A stretch of 42,360 bases of DNA from Penium margaritaceum (GCA_023375785.1 SZWC01004701.1:97857-140216), one strand, 5' to 3'. Shown: positions 1 through 10,284, counted from the first letter of the stretch. Notes: a model not told the origin generated them from the letters alone. Numbers and translations are program-made.

Positions 1-164
1 ATACCCCGAATGTGGGTATATCGGTAAACTAGCGGTGTCGGTCGTGACGGGTGGAAGCCACACAAACCAACACTCCCCCTGGCTGACATAGCCGTCCACG
101 CCAGAACGAATGAACGAAGGCATGGAACAACAATGTATGGCAAGCCATAATATGCATGAGTGGA

Positions 165-165
<1 letters not shown>

Positions 166-203
<38 letters not shown>

Positions 204-208
204 ACACA
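166..208. repeat. (CA)n microsatellite
   Basis: About 20 CA dinucleotides with one interruption (CATACA near 199). A simple repeat. The open frames across it (Thr-His or Cys-Val runs) are a by-product. Confidence 0.95.
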
Positions 209-223
209 TCTGCTATCCATCTA

Positions 224-602
224 GGGTCTCCCTGGACACTGGCACAGCCCACCAAGTGTCTCGGTCTCGACCATGAGAGGAGTGATGCGCACGCACACAA
301 ACCAGTGTAATGCCCATCATACACATGTCAGAGGACAAGATGGTCTCCTCGTGACACTGGCCGTACCAGGGCCCGGGTCCCGACCGCTACGAGCAATCTA
401 ACACAATAGTATCATCATCCAAACACAAGATCATGGGAGGATCTCCTCGTAACACGGGTGCAACGTACCACGTGTCCGGGTCTCGACCAACAGCTCGCAT
501 GCACATGCCACACACAGTATAGCCACACACCAAGACACGATCACATGGTCTCCTCGTGACACTGGTACAACGCACCAAGTGTCCGGGTCTCGACCAACAG
601 GG
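224..602. repeat. Degenerate ~110-bp tandem repeat, four copies
   Basis: Four related cores of about 55 bp begin near 224, 341, 439 and 546 (spacing 117, 98 and 107). Each has GGTCTCC, then ACACTGG, then a CCAAGTGTC-like block, then GGTCTCGACC. Within a core, GACACTGG and CCAAGTGTC are nearly inverted, so each unit can fold into a small hairpin. No coding function is supported. It is a satellite-like or decayed tandem repeat of unknown origin. Confidence 0.7.
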
Positions 603-1869
603 TGCTACCATCTACATGCAGCTGTGCAGGCACGTAGCATGAGCCATATGCGGGATGCTGTAGATGCTCACAACAGAGCATGGACCTCACCATGCATCTC
701 CCACGACGTCGCGTCAGGTCGAGGTCCACACAACAGCGAGTTCGTACTGACGCACTCGATGCAGCCTGCTTTGGATCTGAGGCAGCTTAACACTAAAAAT
801 AAATGTCTACGTTTGTCAATATACCGTCGATTTTTCATATCCGACTTTAGGGTTTAAGATCGAGATCAGCAGAGATGTTTCCTTTAGGAGGATCCATCGT
901 CGATAGCATTGATTTTAAACTCTTTCATGAAACAACTTTCATTAGACTCATTTTCCTGAAAGTGAATACAAAATTTGCACTTCCGTGTTCTCCCAATGAA
1001 TGTCAAGGCATGAGATCATCGGATGAGACAAGTGGGACGTACGTTTTGAAAATATAATATACTTGCTTTTTACAAAAAGAACATTTACAGGTGGAGAACC
1101 ATGTCGGGCGAGCTCAAGTAAATGATAAAACGATGGTTGCCGAGATGAATTCTCGTAGCGAAAAACTGTGGGCAAGCGGAGGAATCTTCGATGGATGTTA
1201 GACAATGCCATAAGATTTTTCCCAGTGACTTCGGATTCTCGGAACGGAACGCCACGCTCACGGCTCGGACAATTTTAACGTTCTAGTGATCCCGTACCTT
1301 TGTCTCTTCTTCTCGTCGATAGAAATCCCGAAGGATGTGCACCATCGTTGACTGTTGTTTCCTGCCTTAAGCATGCACAAATCACAACATAAGGTGGCAT
1401 AGGATATGGACTACGAAAAATCTCGCCATTCCAGACCTATGTTCACAGAATTCCGACATGAACGCTCGTCGCGTCATTGACTCAGCATAAAAGGCACATG
1501 CGCGGTGTTTATGCGGCTCCTCGGATAAGTTCGCCCTATTTGGCAATGTCTAGAGCAAGGTTAAGATAGCAAGGTAGAAGAAGACAATGAGTCCTACAGC
1601 AGGGCAATATACCCGAGACAAGCGGCTAGACCGCAAGGCCTTGTCATCCCCACAGCACAAGGAATGCACAGACGAGGAATATGCACACCACGAAACATGA
1701 AACCAAACGAGACGGGCCTCCTGAGGTAATGGAAATACCCACTGAGTGCCCGTTTCTCGACCATCGAGAAAATACGCAATGTACCCGAAACACGTCCTAG
1801 CCCTACGCTGGTACACTAGAACCAACCGTAAGACAAAGCTAGGCAAGTTAGGCCCTCCGAGACGCCGGA
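603..1869. other. Unassigned sequence, no gene recognised
   Basis: Open frames here are short (under 100 codons on the + strand) and resemble no family I know. The 189-codon minus frame ending at 1550 runs out of a CA repeat and across an LTR boundary, so it is chance. A TATA-like GCATAAAAGG lies near 1486 with nothing convincing downstream. Around 1780-1869 the sequence leads directly into the damaged 5' edge of the Copia-B LTR. Confidence 0.6.
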
Positions 1870-2016
1870 ACATGGTGTGTGAGTCACAGTGCCCTTTGGA
1901 CTTGTCGTCAAGGCTTGCCGGTATGCCGGGGCACTTGATGGCTACTTGGACTACGTCAGCACCAGCCGGCGCGCCCTCACGTGCTCTCCAAGGTTTTCTC
2001 GGTGACCACATCCCGG
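1870..2016 (+). repeat. Copia-B 5' LTR, left portion
   Basis: From GGTGTGTGAGTCAC (1874 on) through GTGCTCTCCA (about 1990) this matches 24272-24390, the start of the 3' LTR, with scattered substitutions. The terminal TGTT seen at 24268 is ACAT here, so the edge has decayed. The LTR is interrupted at 2016 by Copia-A and continues at 10921. Confidence 0.8.
2012..2016. repeat. Target site duplication CCCGG, left copy (Copia-A)
   Basis: CCCGG directly precedes the TGTTGG start of the Copia-A 5' LTR and is repeated at 10921-10925 directly after its 3' LTR. Five bp is the usual copia TSD length. Confidence 0.85.
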
Positions 2017-2060
2017 TGTTGGTTATGGGTGTAACACATGGGAGTGACCTCTTTACTCTA

Positions 2061-2121
<61 letters not shown>

Positions 2122-2647
2122 ATCAATGCAGGTGGTTAACCCGGATTGAGGCTCTCGGGTGCAAAACTGTGATGCGTCATAAAGTGCACAGTAGTGGCGA
2201 CATCATCAAGCTGTCAAGTGGTGGCCACAGCACCAACACCGGATTCATGGAGAGATTTCATGTAGTGATGCTCTAGACTTCCACATTCTCAAGCGGGGAC
2301 ACATTAGTGGGAAATGCATGCACCACATACGCTAGAAGTAAATGTGGTTGAGTTTTGCTCATTTTCATGTGTTTAACTTAGTGAGCCAGGTTACTGGTCC
2401 TTCAAGATTACACGTCTGGCTTATACCGGCGTGTGAGAAACCGTCTGGAGCATGTTTGATCCAGGATCGGGTTCGATCCCTGGGTGGCGAGGTCAACTGG
2501 CATACACCAGTTGGCTCGCCACTAACTAATGCTTGTCTCGTTTTCTCCCACTCTTACGTGGAAGTGAGCTTGCCCTGATCCATGGTGTCATGCATCACCA
2601 CGTACTTGCTTGTTACCTTGCTTATCCTAGCAACCTAAGCTACCTAC
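2017..2647 (+). repeat. Copia-A 5' LTR
   Basis: Starts TGTTGGTTATGGGTGTAACAC and matches 10297-10920 along its length, ending at AGCAACCTAAGCTACCTA plus C. The terminal CA is eroded in both copies. It differs from the 3' LTR most visibly by a large CA expansion and by lacking about 45 bp present near 10716-10765. Confidence 0.9.
2063..2119. repeat. (CA)n microsatellite inside the LTR
   Basis: About 28 uninterrupted CA units. The matching place in the 3' LTR (about 10343-10353) has only a few CA units, so the expansion happened in this copy after insertion. Confidence 0.95.
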
Positions 2648-2662
2648 TGGTATTAGATCAGG
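2648..2662 (+). other. Primer-binding site of Copia-A (tRNA-iMet type)
   Basis: TGGTATTAGATCAGG directly follows the 5' LTR and resembles the plant-type copia PBS TGGTATCAGAGC with two substitutions. Confidence 0.85.
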
Positions 2663-2723
2663 AGGAAAGCATCCCTCCACACCAAGTGTCCTGAGGCCTC
2701 GTCGGGTCACATGCACGTGGCGG

Positions 2724-3440
2724 GTGATCCTGCGCAAGCAACTCACGCACGTTGGTCGTGGCTACGAACACGGCAGCTGTATCTACTATAGTTCCCGCAC
2801 CCAACCACGGCCATCGCAGCCACGTCCTACGCGGCTGCCCACTCCCTTTTCCCGCACGACTACGGTGACAACATCGGCGTTTGCCATTGTCGTGCACCCA
2901 CTCAGCTGCCGTGCAGGAGCCACCGTTGCTTGTACACATTCTGGCAACGCTGTGGCCATTGTAGCCAAGACTCACGCAGTAGGTACCCACGCACATGAAC
3001 GTCATTTTTTCAATGGTAGCAGCAGCATCTCAGCTGCTGTGCGTACCCTTCTTGGTCGTGCTCCAGCCACCACTGCTCGCACACACGTAGGCCACATTGT
3101 GGACATTCCAACCGCACCTCATGCAGCAGATGCCTGCATGCATCTACATCGTGGTGGCAGTGGTAGCAGCAGCATCTCCCACAGCTGTACACACATTATG
3201 CGTCCGCCAGTGCAGGTCTTAGCAGTTGTTACGGCCAGTGCTCCCCTCACACATGTCAGTCACGATGTGGCCACCATAGTTGTGCCTCACACAGCGGCCA
3301 CCAGCCTGCATCCTCCCGGTGTGTCGGCGGTAGCAGCAGCATCTCCCACTGCTGTGCAAACTCTCCTCGGCCGCCCTACGGCCACACCACAGCGACAACT
3401 TCCCCTGAGCAACAGCGCCGTGTTACAACCATTGCAATAG
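2724..3440 (+). CDS. Unassigned open frame in the Copia-A leader
   Basis: A 238-codon open frame between the PBS and recognisable gag. The product is rich in Ala, Thr, His and Ser with no domain I recognise. GGTAGCAGCAGCATCTC recurs at 3016, 3162 and 3329, so part of the frame is an imperfect repeat. In an element whose other genes hold many stops, an uninterrupted 717 nt is mildly notable. The composition is GCA/CAC-rich, however, and could stay open by chance. It may be a decayed gag N-terminus or an untranslated leader. Confidence 0.25.
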   Translation: MILRKQLTHVGRGYEHGSCIYYSSRTQPRPSQPRPTRLPTPFSRTTTVTTSAFAIVVHPLSCRAGATVACTHSGNAVAIVAKTHAVGTHAHERHFFNGSSSISAAVRTLLGRAPATTARTHVGHIVDIPTAPHAADACMHLHRGGSGSSSISHSCTHIMRPPVQVLAVVTASAPLTHVSHDVATIVVPHTAATSLHPPGVSAVAAASPTAVQTLLGRPTATPQRQLPLSNSAVLQPLQ

Positions 3441-3545
3441 CAGCGACAGTAGCATCAGCAGAGTGGCAGTGTGTGCAGCGGATCTCACCGCCCATTTCTC
3501 TGCTGTGATTCTTCCTTATAAGGAACCCGGACACCCAGTGCACTG

Positions 3546-3923
3546 GTGTTTCCTTGTGAGACGGAGCCCGTCCTGACTTTGTCCACGACCGCGTGTGAGC
3601 GCGACCGCCTCAACAACAAGATAGCACACTATTTCGTTGTTGAGGCGGTCACACTCACGCACGGCCGTGGACAAAGTCGGGAGAGGGTGGAGCGTGAGGT
3701 GTTGTCGAGGGTTTGCCGCAGTAACTCGGGATACTACCCTAGTGAGGACTTCGACCCTGTTGAGTACTGCAAGCGGGAGGATGCCAGGGTGTACGCAGCC
3801 TGCTGTCAGTCTGCCGCCGACGACTCATCAACAGCACATGATGCACTATTGTTTCACCTTTGCTGCCTACACGAGCACCTGCCAGCATTGCTGCTGGCAG
3901 AGCGATTGATACGTACACTGTAG
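3546..3923 (+). pseudogene. Possible gag N-terminal remnant (Copia-A)
   Basis: A 125-codon frame that passes through a large imperfect hairpin (3572-3681). Its C-terminal half has acidic and Cys-containing helix-like sequence. It lies in a different frame from the main gag piece at 4399. I cannot tie it to a Gag domain by motif. The assignment rests on position alone. Confidence 0.3.
3572..3681. repeat. Large imperfect inverted repeat (46-bp arms)
   Basis: The left arm begins CCTGACTTTGTCCACGACCG and ends GCCTCAACAAC. The right arm begins GTTGTTGAGGCGGTC and ends GTGGACAAAGTCGGG. The arms align without gaps over about 46 bp with roughly six mismatches, some of which would be G-U in RNA. The loop is about 18 nt. 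Confidence 0.9.
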
Positions 3924-4398
3924 TAGCAGTTGATCAGGACCCTCTGGCAGCAAGTGTCATCAACGTAGTTACTTAGATTACAGCCGCAGCAAACATAGTA
4001 GCATCAACAACTGCGACAACACTCTCTAGTGCCATCACCTCTATTCACACCTCCACTACACAGGCATCAGCGTTGCCCTCCTCTTTGTCATTGGTGACCC
4101 GTCACATTCAGCTGCTTGTCTTGACAGTTGCTGCCATCTCCACGTTCTCAGTAGCTGCGTTGACAGGAGTAGCCTGTCGCATTGTCTCCGTGTTTGCCAC
4201 TGCTGCAGTTGTGGCATCCTCAGGAGCAACTGCTCTCCCACTTTTATTCTCACTATGCCTTCACGCCTGGTGAGCCTAGTCGTTCTCTAGTGCCCCTGCC
4301 CCTTGTGTACGGCATCTATGTTGGCGTGTTTGTGCGTCCAGGTCCGTTGCCTTGCAGCAGAGCCCTGAGACACCCATCACCCATATCCCACGCCCACT

Positions 4399-5400
4399 GT
4401 GGCAAGGGAAATTCTGTCGAAATTTTATTGGCAGGGTCACGTCTCCGGCATCATACCGGTCGATGATGCCCAATACGCCGCCTTGCAAGCTGAGCTACAA
4501 TGTGAACACAAAGCTCTGCAGGTTACACTCACTACACAATACGCTATAGAGGAAAAGTTGCGAGCTGAACAAGCTGATGAAGAGACCTTTGCAGATCACA
4601 TTGCTGACTTGGTTCTTAACCACCTTCAGCCCAAATTGTGTGGCACACCCTCTTCCTCAGCTGCTGCTGACACTGCTTATGCATTCTCTACCTCACCCGC
4701 GTCCACATCCGCCAATGCTAGCTCAATCTCCTCTGATCCTCTCGCAATCGCAATTGCAGTTAGCGCTGCCGTCGCCAAAGTGCTCACATCACCAGCGCAG
4801 TGCAAACCTGGCTTTGACTCCAATCCACCTCACTTCACCTCCAATCTCACCTTATATTCCTAGGAGATCCGTTTCAATGCTTGGGCATAGGAGGAGCAGC
4901 TTTGGGAATATTACCATGAGCCCAGTCCCTGTGCTACTCCTTCCTTTGTGCCGATTGAGTCTGAGTTTGCCCGTGTTGTGAGTGCTCTTATTTGTGCTGG
5001 GCACGACGATCTCACTGATGAGATCGGGTCCTACAATGCTGACACTGCACACCGCACACCTACTGATCCGATTGGCGCTTACTTGGTCATCAAGCATCGT
5101 ACAATAGTGACTGGACATGCAGCCCTGAGTGTCCTCACTATCCATTTCAACACACTCTCCATGCATACTGATGAGACCGCCGATGCCTATTCGGCTTGCT
5201 GTCTGTGCTTGTTGTGCGATCTGGACAAGGCCACTCCTAGAGAGCTCTCTACTGTTCTCTCCATAATCAACGAACTCATTCTTGAACTCTCTGACATCTT
5301 CCAGGAGGTAAAGGCCACCGAGCTTGAGTGCTTGGCCACCAACCCTATTCTTGATGATACACCACCCGACATCGGTGCCTTGTGCGAAGTCACCTCCTAG
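4399..5400 (+). pseudogene. Copia-A gag (capsid region), two in-frame stops
   Basis: One frame from 4399 to the stop at 5398-5400 is broken only by TAG at 4861-4863 and TAG at 4888-4890. The first part has a charged helix (about residues 25-65) followed by Ser/Ala-rich sequence. The part after 4948 has the copia Gag layout of a short Asp/Glu-rich motif, then a segment with CLLCDLDKATPRE, then a leucine-rich helix, as in UBN2-type capsid regions. The role is particle assembly around element RNA. The start is uncertain. A CCHC knuckle is not seen here and may have decayed in the Gly-rich stretch 5540-5640. Confidence 0.6.
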
Positions 5401-5433
5401 CGTCTCACTGATTGGTCGAACTCGCTGTAGAAA

Positions 5434-5868
5434 AAACGCATTCATCGTGCAGTAGCTGTGGCAACCACCACCGTACTTCCTTTCTGATCCGCATCCACTA
5501 CTGCCTCATCGTCCTTCACCTCGACCATGACAGCTACCCCTCTCGCTTCCCATGGGATTGGTGGGGGTGGAGGCTGTGGTGTAGGCAAAGGCAAGAGTGA
5601 TGCCGCAGGCGGTGGTGGACAGGGAGGGTGAGACAAAGGACGGGGTTATGNAAACGCATTCATCGTGCAGTAGCTGTGGCAACCACCACCGTACTTCCTT
5701 TCTGATCCGCATCCACTACTGCCTCATCGTCCTTCACCTCGACCATGACAGCTACCCCTCTCGCTTCCCATGGGATTGGTGGGGGTGGAGGCTGTGGTGT
5801 AGGCAAAGGCAAGAGTGATGCCGCAGGCGGTGGTGGACAGGGAGGGTGAGACAAAGGACGGGGTTATG
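5434..5868. repeat. Gap-flanking direct duplicate (assembly overlap)
   Basis: 5434-5650 (217 bp) repeats as 5652-5868 (217 bp) with the single N at 5651 between them. The copies look identical and end exactly at the N. This is almost certainly an unmerged contig overlap. The real sequence probably has one copy, encoding a Gly-rich Gag tail. Confidence 0.88.
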
Positions 5869-5949
5869 ACAGCGCTGCATCTCTCTCCCCCTCCAGCACC
5901 ATCACCTGTTGGAACTATAGAGCCACTAGCCACATCGCTTCAATGTGTC

Positions 5950-6085
5950 CTGTGCTACCGATGATGCATGCCTTGCACCAGCCATGCATGGCTGATGGTG
6001 GTTGTGCCACCATCAGCCATGCATGGCTGATGCATGGCCGATGATGCATGCCTTGCATCAGCCATGCATGGCTGATGCATGGCTG
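5950..6085. repeat. Cluster of nested palindromes (ATGCATGG-rich)
   Basis: Perfect 22-bp palindromes (CATCAGCCATG plus its reverse complement) lie at 6011-6032 and 6056-6077, with a close third copy near 5979-5998. The spacer GATGATGCATGCCTTGCA is repeated at about 5960 and 6040. A larger foldback spans about 5980-6030 around the loop TTGTG (arms contain GGCTGATGGTGG and CCACCATCAGCC). It lies between gag and protease of Copia-A. Confidence 0.9.
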
Positions 6086-6812
6086 GTGGTTGTGCTTCCC
6101 GCTCCTCCACCTCCATTGGGTCCTCCAGCTGTCCTCCATCTTCAACTAAGCCTGGTACCACCTACAGCACTACCATGGCTTCATTACCTTCGTCCTACTC
6201 CTCGGGATGGCCCTCAGGGTTCGGCGGCCTAGTCTACAATGGCCCCCTCTCTGGATCCTGCGCTCCTCCATTTTGGACAACATCCACCTACACTTCTCGG
6301 CGCCCCTCTTCTGGCATTGTCATCACTCCCGACACACGTGACAACGAGTGCCAGCTAGACTCTTCCCTCTCTCATGCAGTTCAAGAGAGACACCTCCGTG
6401 ATCAGGGAGGTGAGAGCGTGCATTCGATTGAGGGGAAACTTGCGTGTGTTGTCAATGACGGCCTCCGTGGTCCATCGCCCGGTCATGTCAAGAGATGTTT
6501 TCCAGTCGATGTACTATGGACTGAGCATTGGAATTCTTACAACTTGCCTTGTTGCCTTGCTGCCTATGGACAACACCTTCCCCCTTGCTCTGCCATTGCT
6601 GCTGTGAGCCATGACCCAACGTTTGTTTATGTGTCGGGTGGCTTCTGGAACCTTGACTTCGGAGCCACCCACCACATGACCTCTTGTTGCTCATTGTTTG
6701 TCTCCTTGTGTCCAGCTGGCTCTGTTCGCTTTGTGCACACTAGTTCTGGCCAGATTTTTCTAGTCCAAGGTGTTGGGGTTGTTCACTTTGTTGGCACTGG
6801 GGGGAGCTCTTC
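6079..6812 (+). pseudogene. Copia-A protease region (gag-pol linker plus aspartic protease)
   Basis: The open frame continues to 7047, but homology to the copia protease ends near 6812, where the coding frame shifts. After a Ser/Pro-rich linker, the protease signature FWNLDFGATHHMT lies near 6643-6681, followed by the SVRFVHTSSGQIFLVQGVG block that normally precedes the flap. The catalytic triplet is Asp-Phe-Gly, where copia proteases have Asp-Ser/Thr-Gly, so this copy would not be expected to cleave the polyprotein. The Copia-B copy at 13531 keeps the normal triplet. Confidence 0.75.
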
Positions 6813-7760
6813 TTGCCAGACGTGCTGTACGTGCCTTCTCTTGAGCTTAGTCTTCTCTTTGTTACTACTCTCGATGACCAGGGCATGGACTTCTCCTCCA
6901 GTCGACGTGTTGCCTCTGTGTTGCACCACAACACTGGCCATGTTCTACTGCGTGGCACACGTTGTGATCATTTGTGTCGTGTCCCCTCCTTTGCACCTCA
7001 TCCTGCATCCACTACTCTCGTTTATGTTGCTCATTCCCTCTTCCTAACACACACACAGCTGCTATGCCACTATCTTTGTCACATCCACACTGCTACTGTT
7101 GACATTTTGCTACATGACAAGCCCGCTCATGGACTTGATGCTAACATGTTCCTTGTCCCTTGCTCAACTTACTGTCTCGACTGTGCCCATGGCAAAATGC
7201 ACCGTTCTCCATTTTCCACCTTTGAGTCTCGCACGTCCTACCCCCTTGACCTCTTGCACACAGACGTCATGGGACCCCTTGCCCATGTTGCTGGGGGTAG
7301 GGGTTTGGCCGCTATGTTCTGTCTCACAGATGACTTCTCTTGCATGCGCTGGGTCTTTGGCCTCCATCAAAAGAGTGACGTTTGTTCCACCCTTGAGTCT
7401 AGGCTGCCCCAGGCCGAATTGGCCTGTGGTCGTCGCTTGAAAGTCTTCTGTTGTGACTGTGGCGGGGAGTTCATGGTACCCATAACCCACTTCTTGTCCT
7501 CTCGCGGGGTGTGTATGGAGCCATCCACTCCTTACACATCCCAAAAGAATGGCATCTCTGAGTGTTGGAACCGAACCGTTCATGACGTTGTCCACACTCT
7601 TCTTAGTGAGTCCTCCCTTTCCCCTATCTTCTCTTGTGAAGCCATGTCCAACATGTCCTCGGTTTGGAACCGTGTTCCCCATGGTCGTCTCCCTTGTCAC
7701 ATTACCCCCTTTGGGTACTGGTATGGTCGTCGTGCTGACTTGCGTCTTGCCCGTGTCTAG
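6813..7760 (+). pseudogene. Copia-A protease tail, pre-integrase and integrase
   Basis: The 315-codon frame opens with the protease C-terminal block (VLYVPSLELSLL-like). It then has the GAG-pre-integrase zinc region (HYLCHIH ... CLDCAHGK) and the integrase core: LLHTDVMGP (first Asp), CCDCGGEF (second Asp, normally SDNGGEF) and TSQKNGISECWNRT (the Glu). All three catalytic acids are present. It then continues through the VWNRVPHGRLP block and stops at 7758-7760. This is the DDE strand-transfer enzyme. The lack of a long open pol makes it a relic. Confidence 0.88.
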
Positions 7761-8491
7761 GGTTGTGTCGCTGCCGTCAAGCTGCCTGAGGACTTCCGGG
7801 ATGGCCAAATCAGCCCCGTGCCCGCCTCAACACCTTCCTTGGTCTCTCGGCCATTTCCTAGGCTTGGCGTGTTTGGGATGCTGACCGGTCCTATGTCATT
7901 GAATCCCAAGAGGCCTTGTTCTTTGAGGATGTCTTTCAGTGTGACCTATCTAGTATCTCGCTACCCTCCTCTCTCTCCTTGCTGCATCGACTTGGGACGG
8001 GGTGTGTATGTCCCAGCATCTGATCTCAGAGCGTCACTGTCCTCCTCTATAGACATGGCACGTCATGTTGTTTTGTCTGTGTCTATCTTTGTGATGGACA
8101 GTGACTTCGAGGCCTCCTCCCTGGAGTCCTCTTCATCCCATGCTCCCTCTGTCCTCTCTGAGTCGGCACCCTCATTGTGCTCATCCTCTATGCCTCCTGA
8201 ATCGACACCCTTTGATGTATACACACAATCCCCTGTACACTCCACTCCCCTAAGCCCGTGTTGCAGACGCCTTCGGCGATTGACACCGGTGAGTCCCCAT
8301 CTTAGGTCCCTTCTCCTGGTCTTGAGCCCTACACACGTGGGGAGAGACTTCGTGCTCTCCCTCAGCACTCATCCTCTCAGGCCTCTCAATCATCACGACG
8401 ACACTCACGCTCTTCTACTGCACCCACTGATACTGGTACACACGGCCCCTCCCAGGTCTCTCAGCCCCCTCAGCGGGTCACGTGCTCTAGC
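7761..8491 (+). pseudogene. Copia-A integrase-RT linker, frameshifted
   Basis: The coding signal continues past the 7758 stop in shifting frames. A segment near 7870-7960 corresponds to the block after integrase that also appears in Copia-B at 21799 on. A Ser/Pro/Glu-rich stretch (about 8100-8240) is the usual low-complexity linker before RT. Several frame changes are needed to read it. Confidence 0.6.
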
Positions 8492-9385
8492 GTGTCGTCC
8501 TCCAATGTAGGACCGTCCATTCAACCAACTGGCCTTGATGCACTTGGTCTTGCTGCTGGTGTTGTTCACCCTAACTCAACAGTGGGCTACACCCTTGTAG
8601 CTCATGAGTTTCACAGTGCTCTTGATTCCTCTGTTACTGGTTACATCGTTGCCTGCTTCGCAGCCTCCGGTCTTCCCACTCTCCCTCCCGAGCCTACCAC
8701 TGTCCAACAGGCTCTTGAGGTAGCTGATGCTGAAATATGGGAGAAGGCCATGTAGGAGGAACTTATTTCTCTCAACGAGCATGGTGTCTTGAGCCTGTGG
8801 AACTCCATGCGGGCTGCAAGGCAGTCTCTTCTTGTTGGGTCCTACGGTGAAAGCTGAAGCCTGATGGTACCGTTGATAGGTATAAGGTTTTCCTCACAGC
8901 CAAGGGTTTCTCCCAAATTCCTGGGATCGACTTTGATGAGACCTTTGCCCCGGTCAGACGATACACCACTGCCCGAGCGCTTTTGAGCCTTGTCACCCAA
9001 CATGACTGGGAACTTGAAAAGATGGATGTCAACGTCTTCCTGCATGGGAGGATTGATGAGGAAATCTACATGGTTCAGCCACTGAGATTCACCAATGGTT
9101 CCAACAAGGTCTTGCGATTGCGTAGGCCCTTTTTGGGCTTAAGCAGTCGCCACGTTGTTGGAACATGGAAATTTCCTCCACACTTGAGAGAGGCAGTTAC
9201 AGACGCATTACGATAGATCCAACACTCTTTTTCAGCGCCCCCTCAGAGTCACTCATGGCCATCCTCGTCTATGTCGATGATCTGCTCATTGCCTCCCCCA
9301 TTCTCGCCGCAATCCAGTCTGTGAAGAAATTGTTGCAGTCCACATACAAGATGAAGAACTTGGATCCCACATCAGCGTCCAGCAC
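8492..9385 (+). pseudogene. Copia-A reverse transcriptase
   Basis: The N-terminal part covers the usual ALEVADAEIWEKAM region, followed by a stop after EKAM (8753). RT blocks follow in shifted frames: GFSQIPGIDFDETFAPV (about 8908-8958), WELEKMDVNVFLHGRIDEEIY (about 9007-9069) and the catalytic YVDD at about 9270-9281 (LVYVDDLLIASP). The segment between 9120 and 9220 is garbled by frameshifts. The active-site aspartates survive, but the reading frame does not. Confidence 0.85.
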
Positions 9386-10200
9386 GTGCACCAGGTTGCA
9401 TACATCTGCACATTTGGGGAGAGGTTTGCCGCCCTACTGGCCGACACCCCCATTGCATCCACACCGATGACTCCAGCAGGACAGTGCCTGCTAAAGTCTC
9501 TTGATTCAGCACAATTGGGGGAGAATTTCAATGTCACTGACTACCTCAGTGTAGTCATCTCTCTCATGTATCTTGCGACCACCATCCGAGAAAACGTGGC
9601 CTTTTTGGTCAACTTCTTGGCCCAATTCTCCCAACAGCCTTGCCAAAAAGACCTTGAGGCGGCACTGCGTGTTGTCTGTTACGCACTGTCCACCACATGT
9701 GTGGGGTTGTACTATCGTGCTCAGCCATTTGTGGTGGTTGAAGGATACAACACAGTGACTGGGCACATGACACTAATGCTCACAGCTGCATCGGCAACAT
9801 CTTTCTTGTCAGTGGGACTACCGTCTCTTGGAAGAGTGGAAAACAGGGATGTGTTGCCCGAATTTCTAGTGAGGTAGAGTACGTGGCACTTTGTGCAGGT
9901 ATGTGTGAAAGTGTTTGGCTTTCTCGTATACTACAACAGTTGCGTGTACCCATCCACTACATCACTTTGCATTGTGACAACCGAAGTACAAAAGCAATCG
10001 TCGAGCACGATGCCATGCATCACTCCTGTACCAAGCACATCAACATTGAGCATCATTTTGTATGCAAGCGCATTGCTACTGGAGAAGTTCAGGTTGTATG
10101 GGTCGACACTCGTTAGCAGCGTGCAAATTTCCTCGCCAAGGCTCTTTGTAGTGGTCTGTTCAAAGCTGCCGTGCATGCTCTTGGTCTGCTGCGCTCTCGT
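9386..10200 (+). pseudogene. Copia-A RT thumb and RNase H
   Basis: Frame 9386-9877 covers the connection region (LMYLATTIRENVAFLVNFLAQFS). From 9868 the RNase H signature reads EYVALCAGMCESVWLSRILQ, then LHCDNRSTKAIVEHD and KHINIEHHFVCKRI, with a stop at 10114-10116 followed by the usual tail ending. Acidic residues of the copia RNase H are partly visible. The start of the domain (the Asp in a DSDWA-type block) is damaged near 9760-9800. Confidence 0.8.
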
Positions 10201-10284
10201 GATGCCCCTGGTTGACATGAGTCTTGTGATTCATCGTCTTGTAATGTGCACCTGCTTATGTGTGTGTGGGATGTTGATCTGTGG

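Noticed and set aside
29..310. Open frames with Thr-His or Cys-Val runs
   Set aside because: They are translations of the CA microsatellite and have no other support.
1480..1500. Promoter at GCATAAAAGG
   Set aside because: Single weak motif without a downstream gene.
1550..2119. 189-codon minus frame that looks long enough for a gene
   Set aside because: It begins in a CA repeat inside the Copia-A LTR, crosses the Copia-B LTR fragment and continues into unassigned DNA, so it cannot be one ancestral gene.
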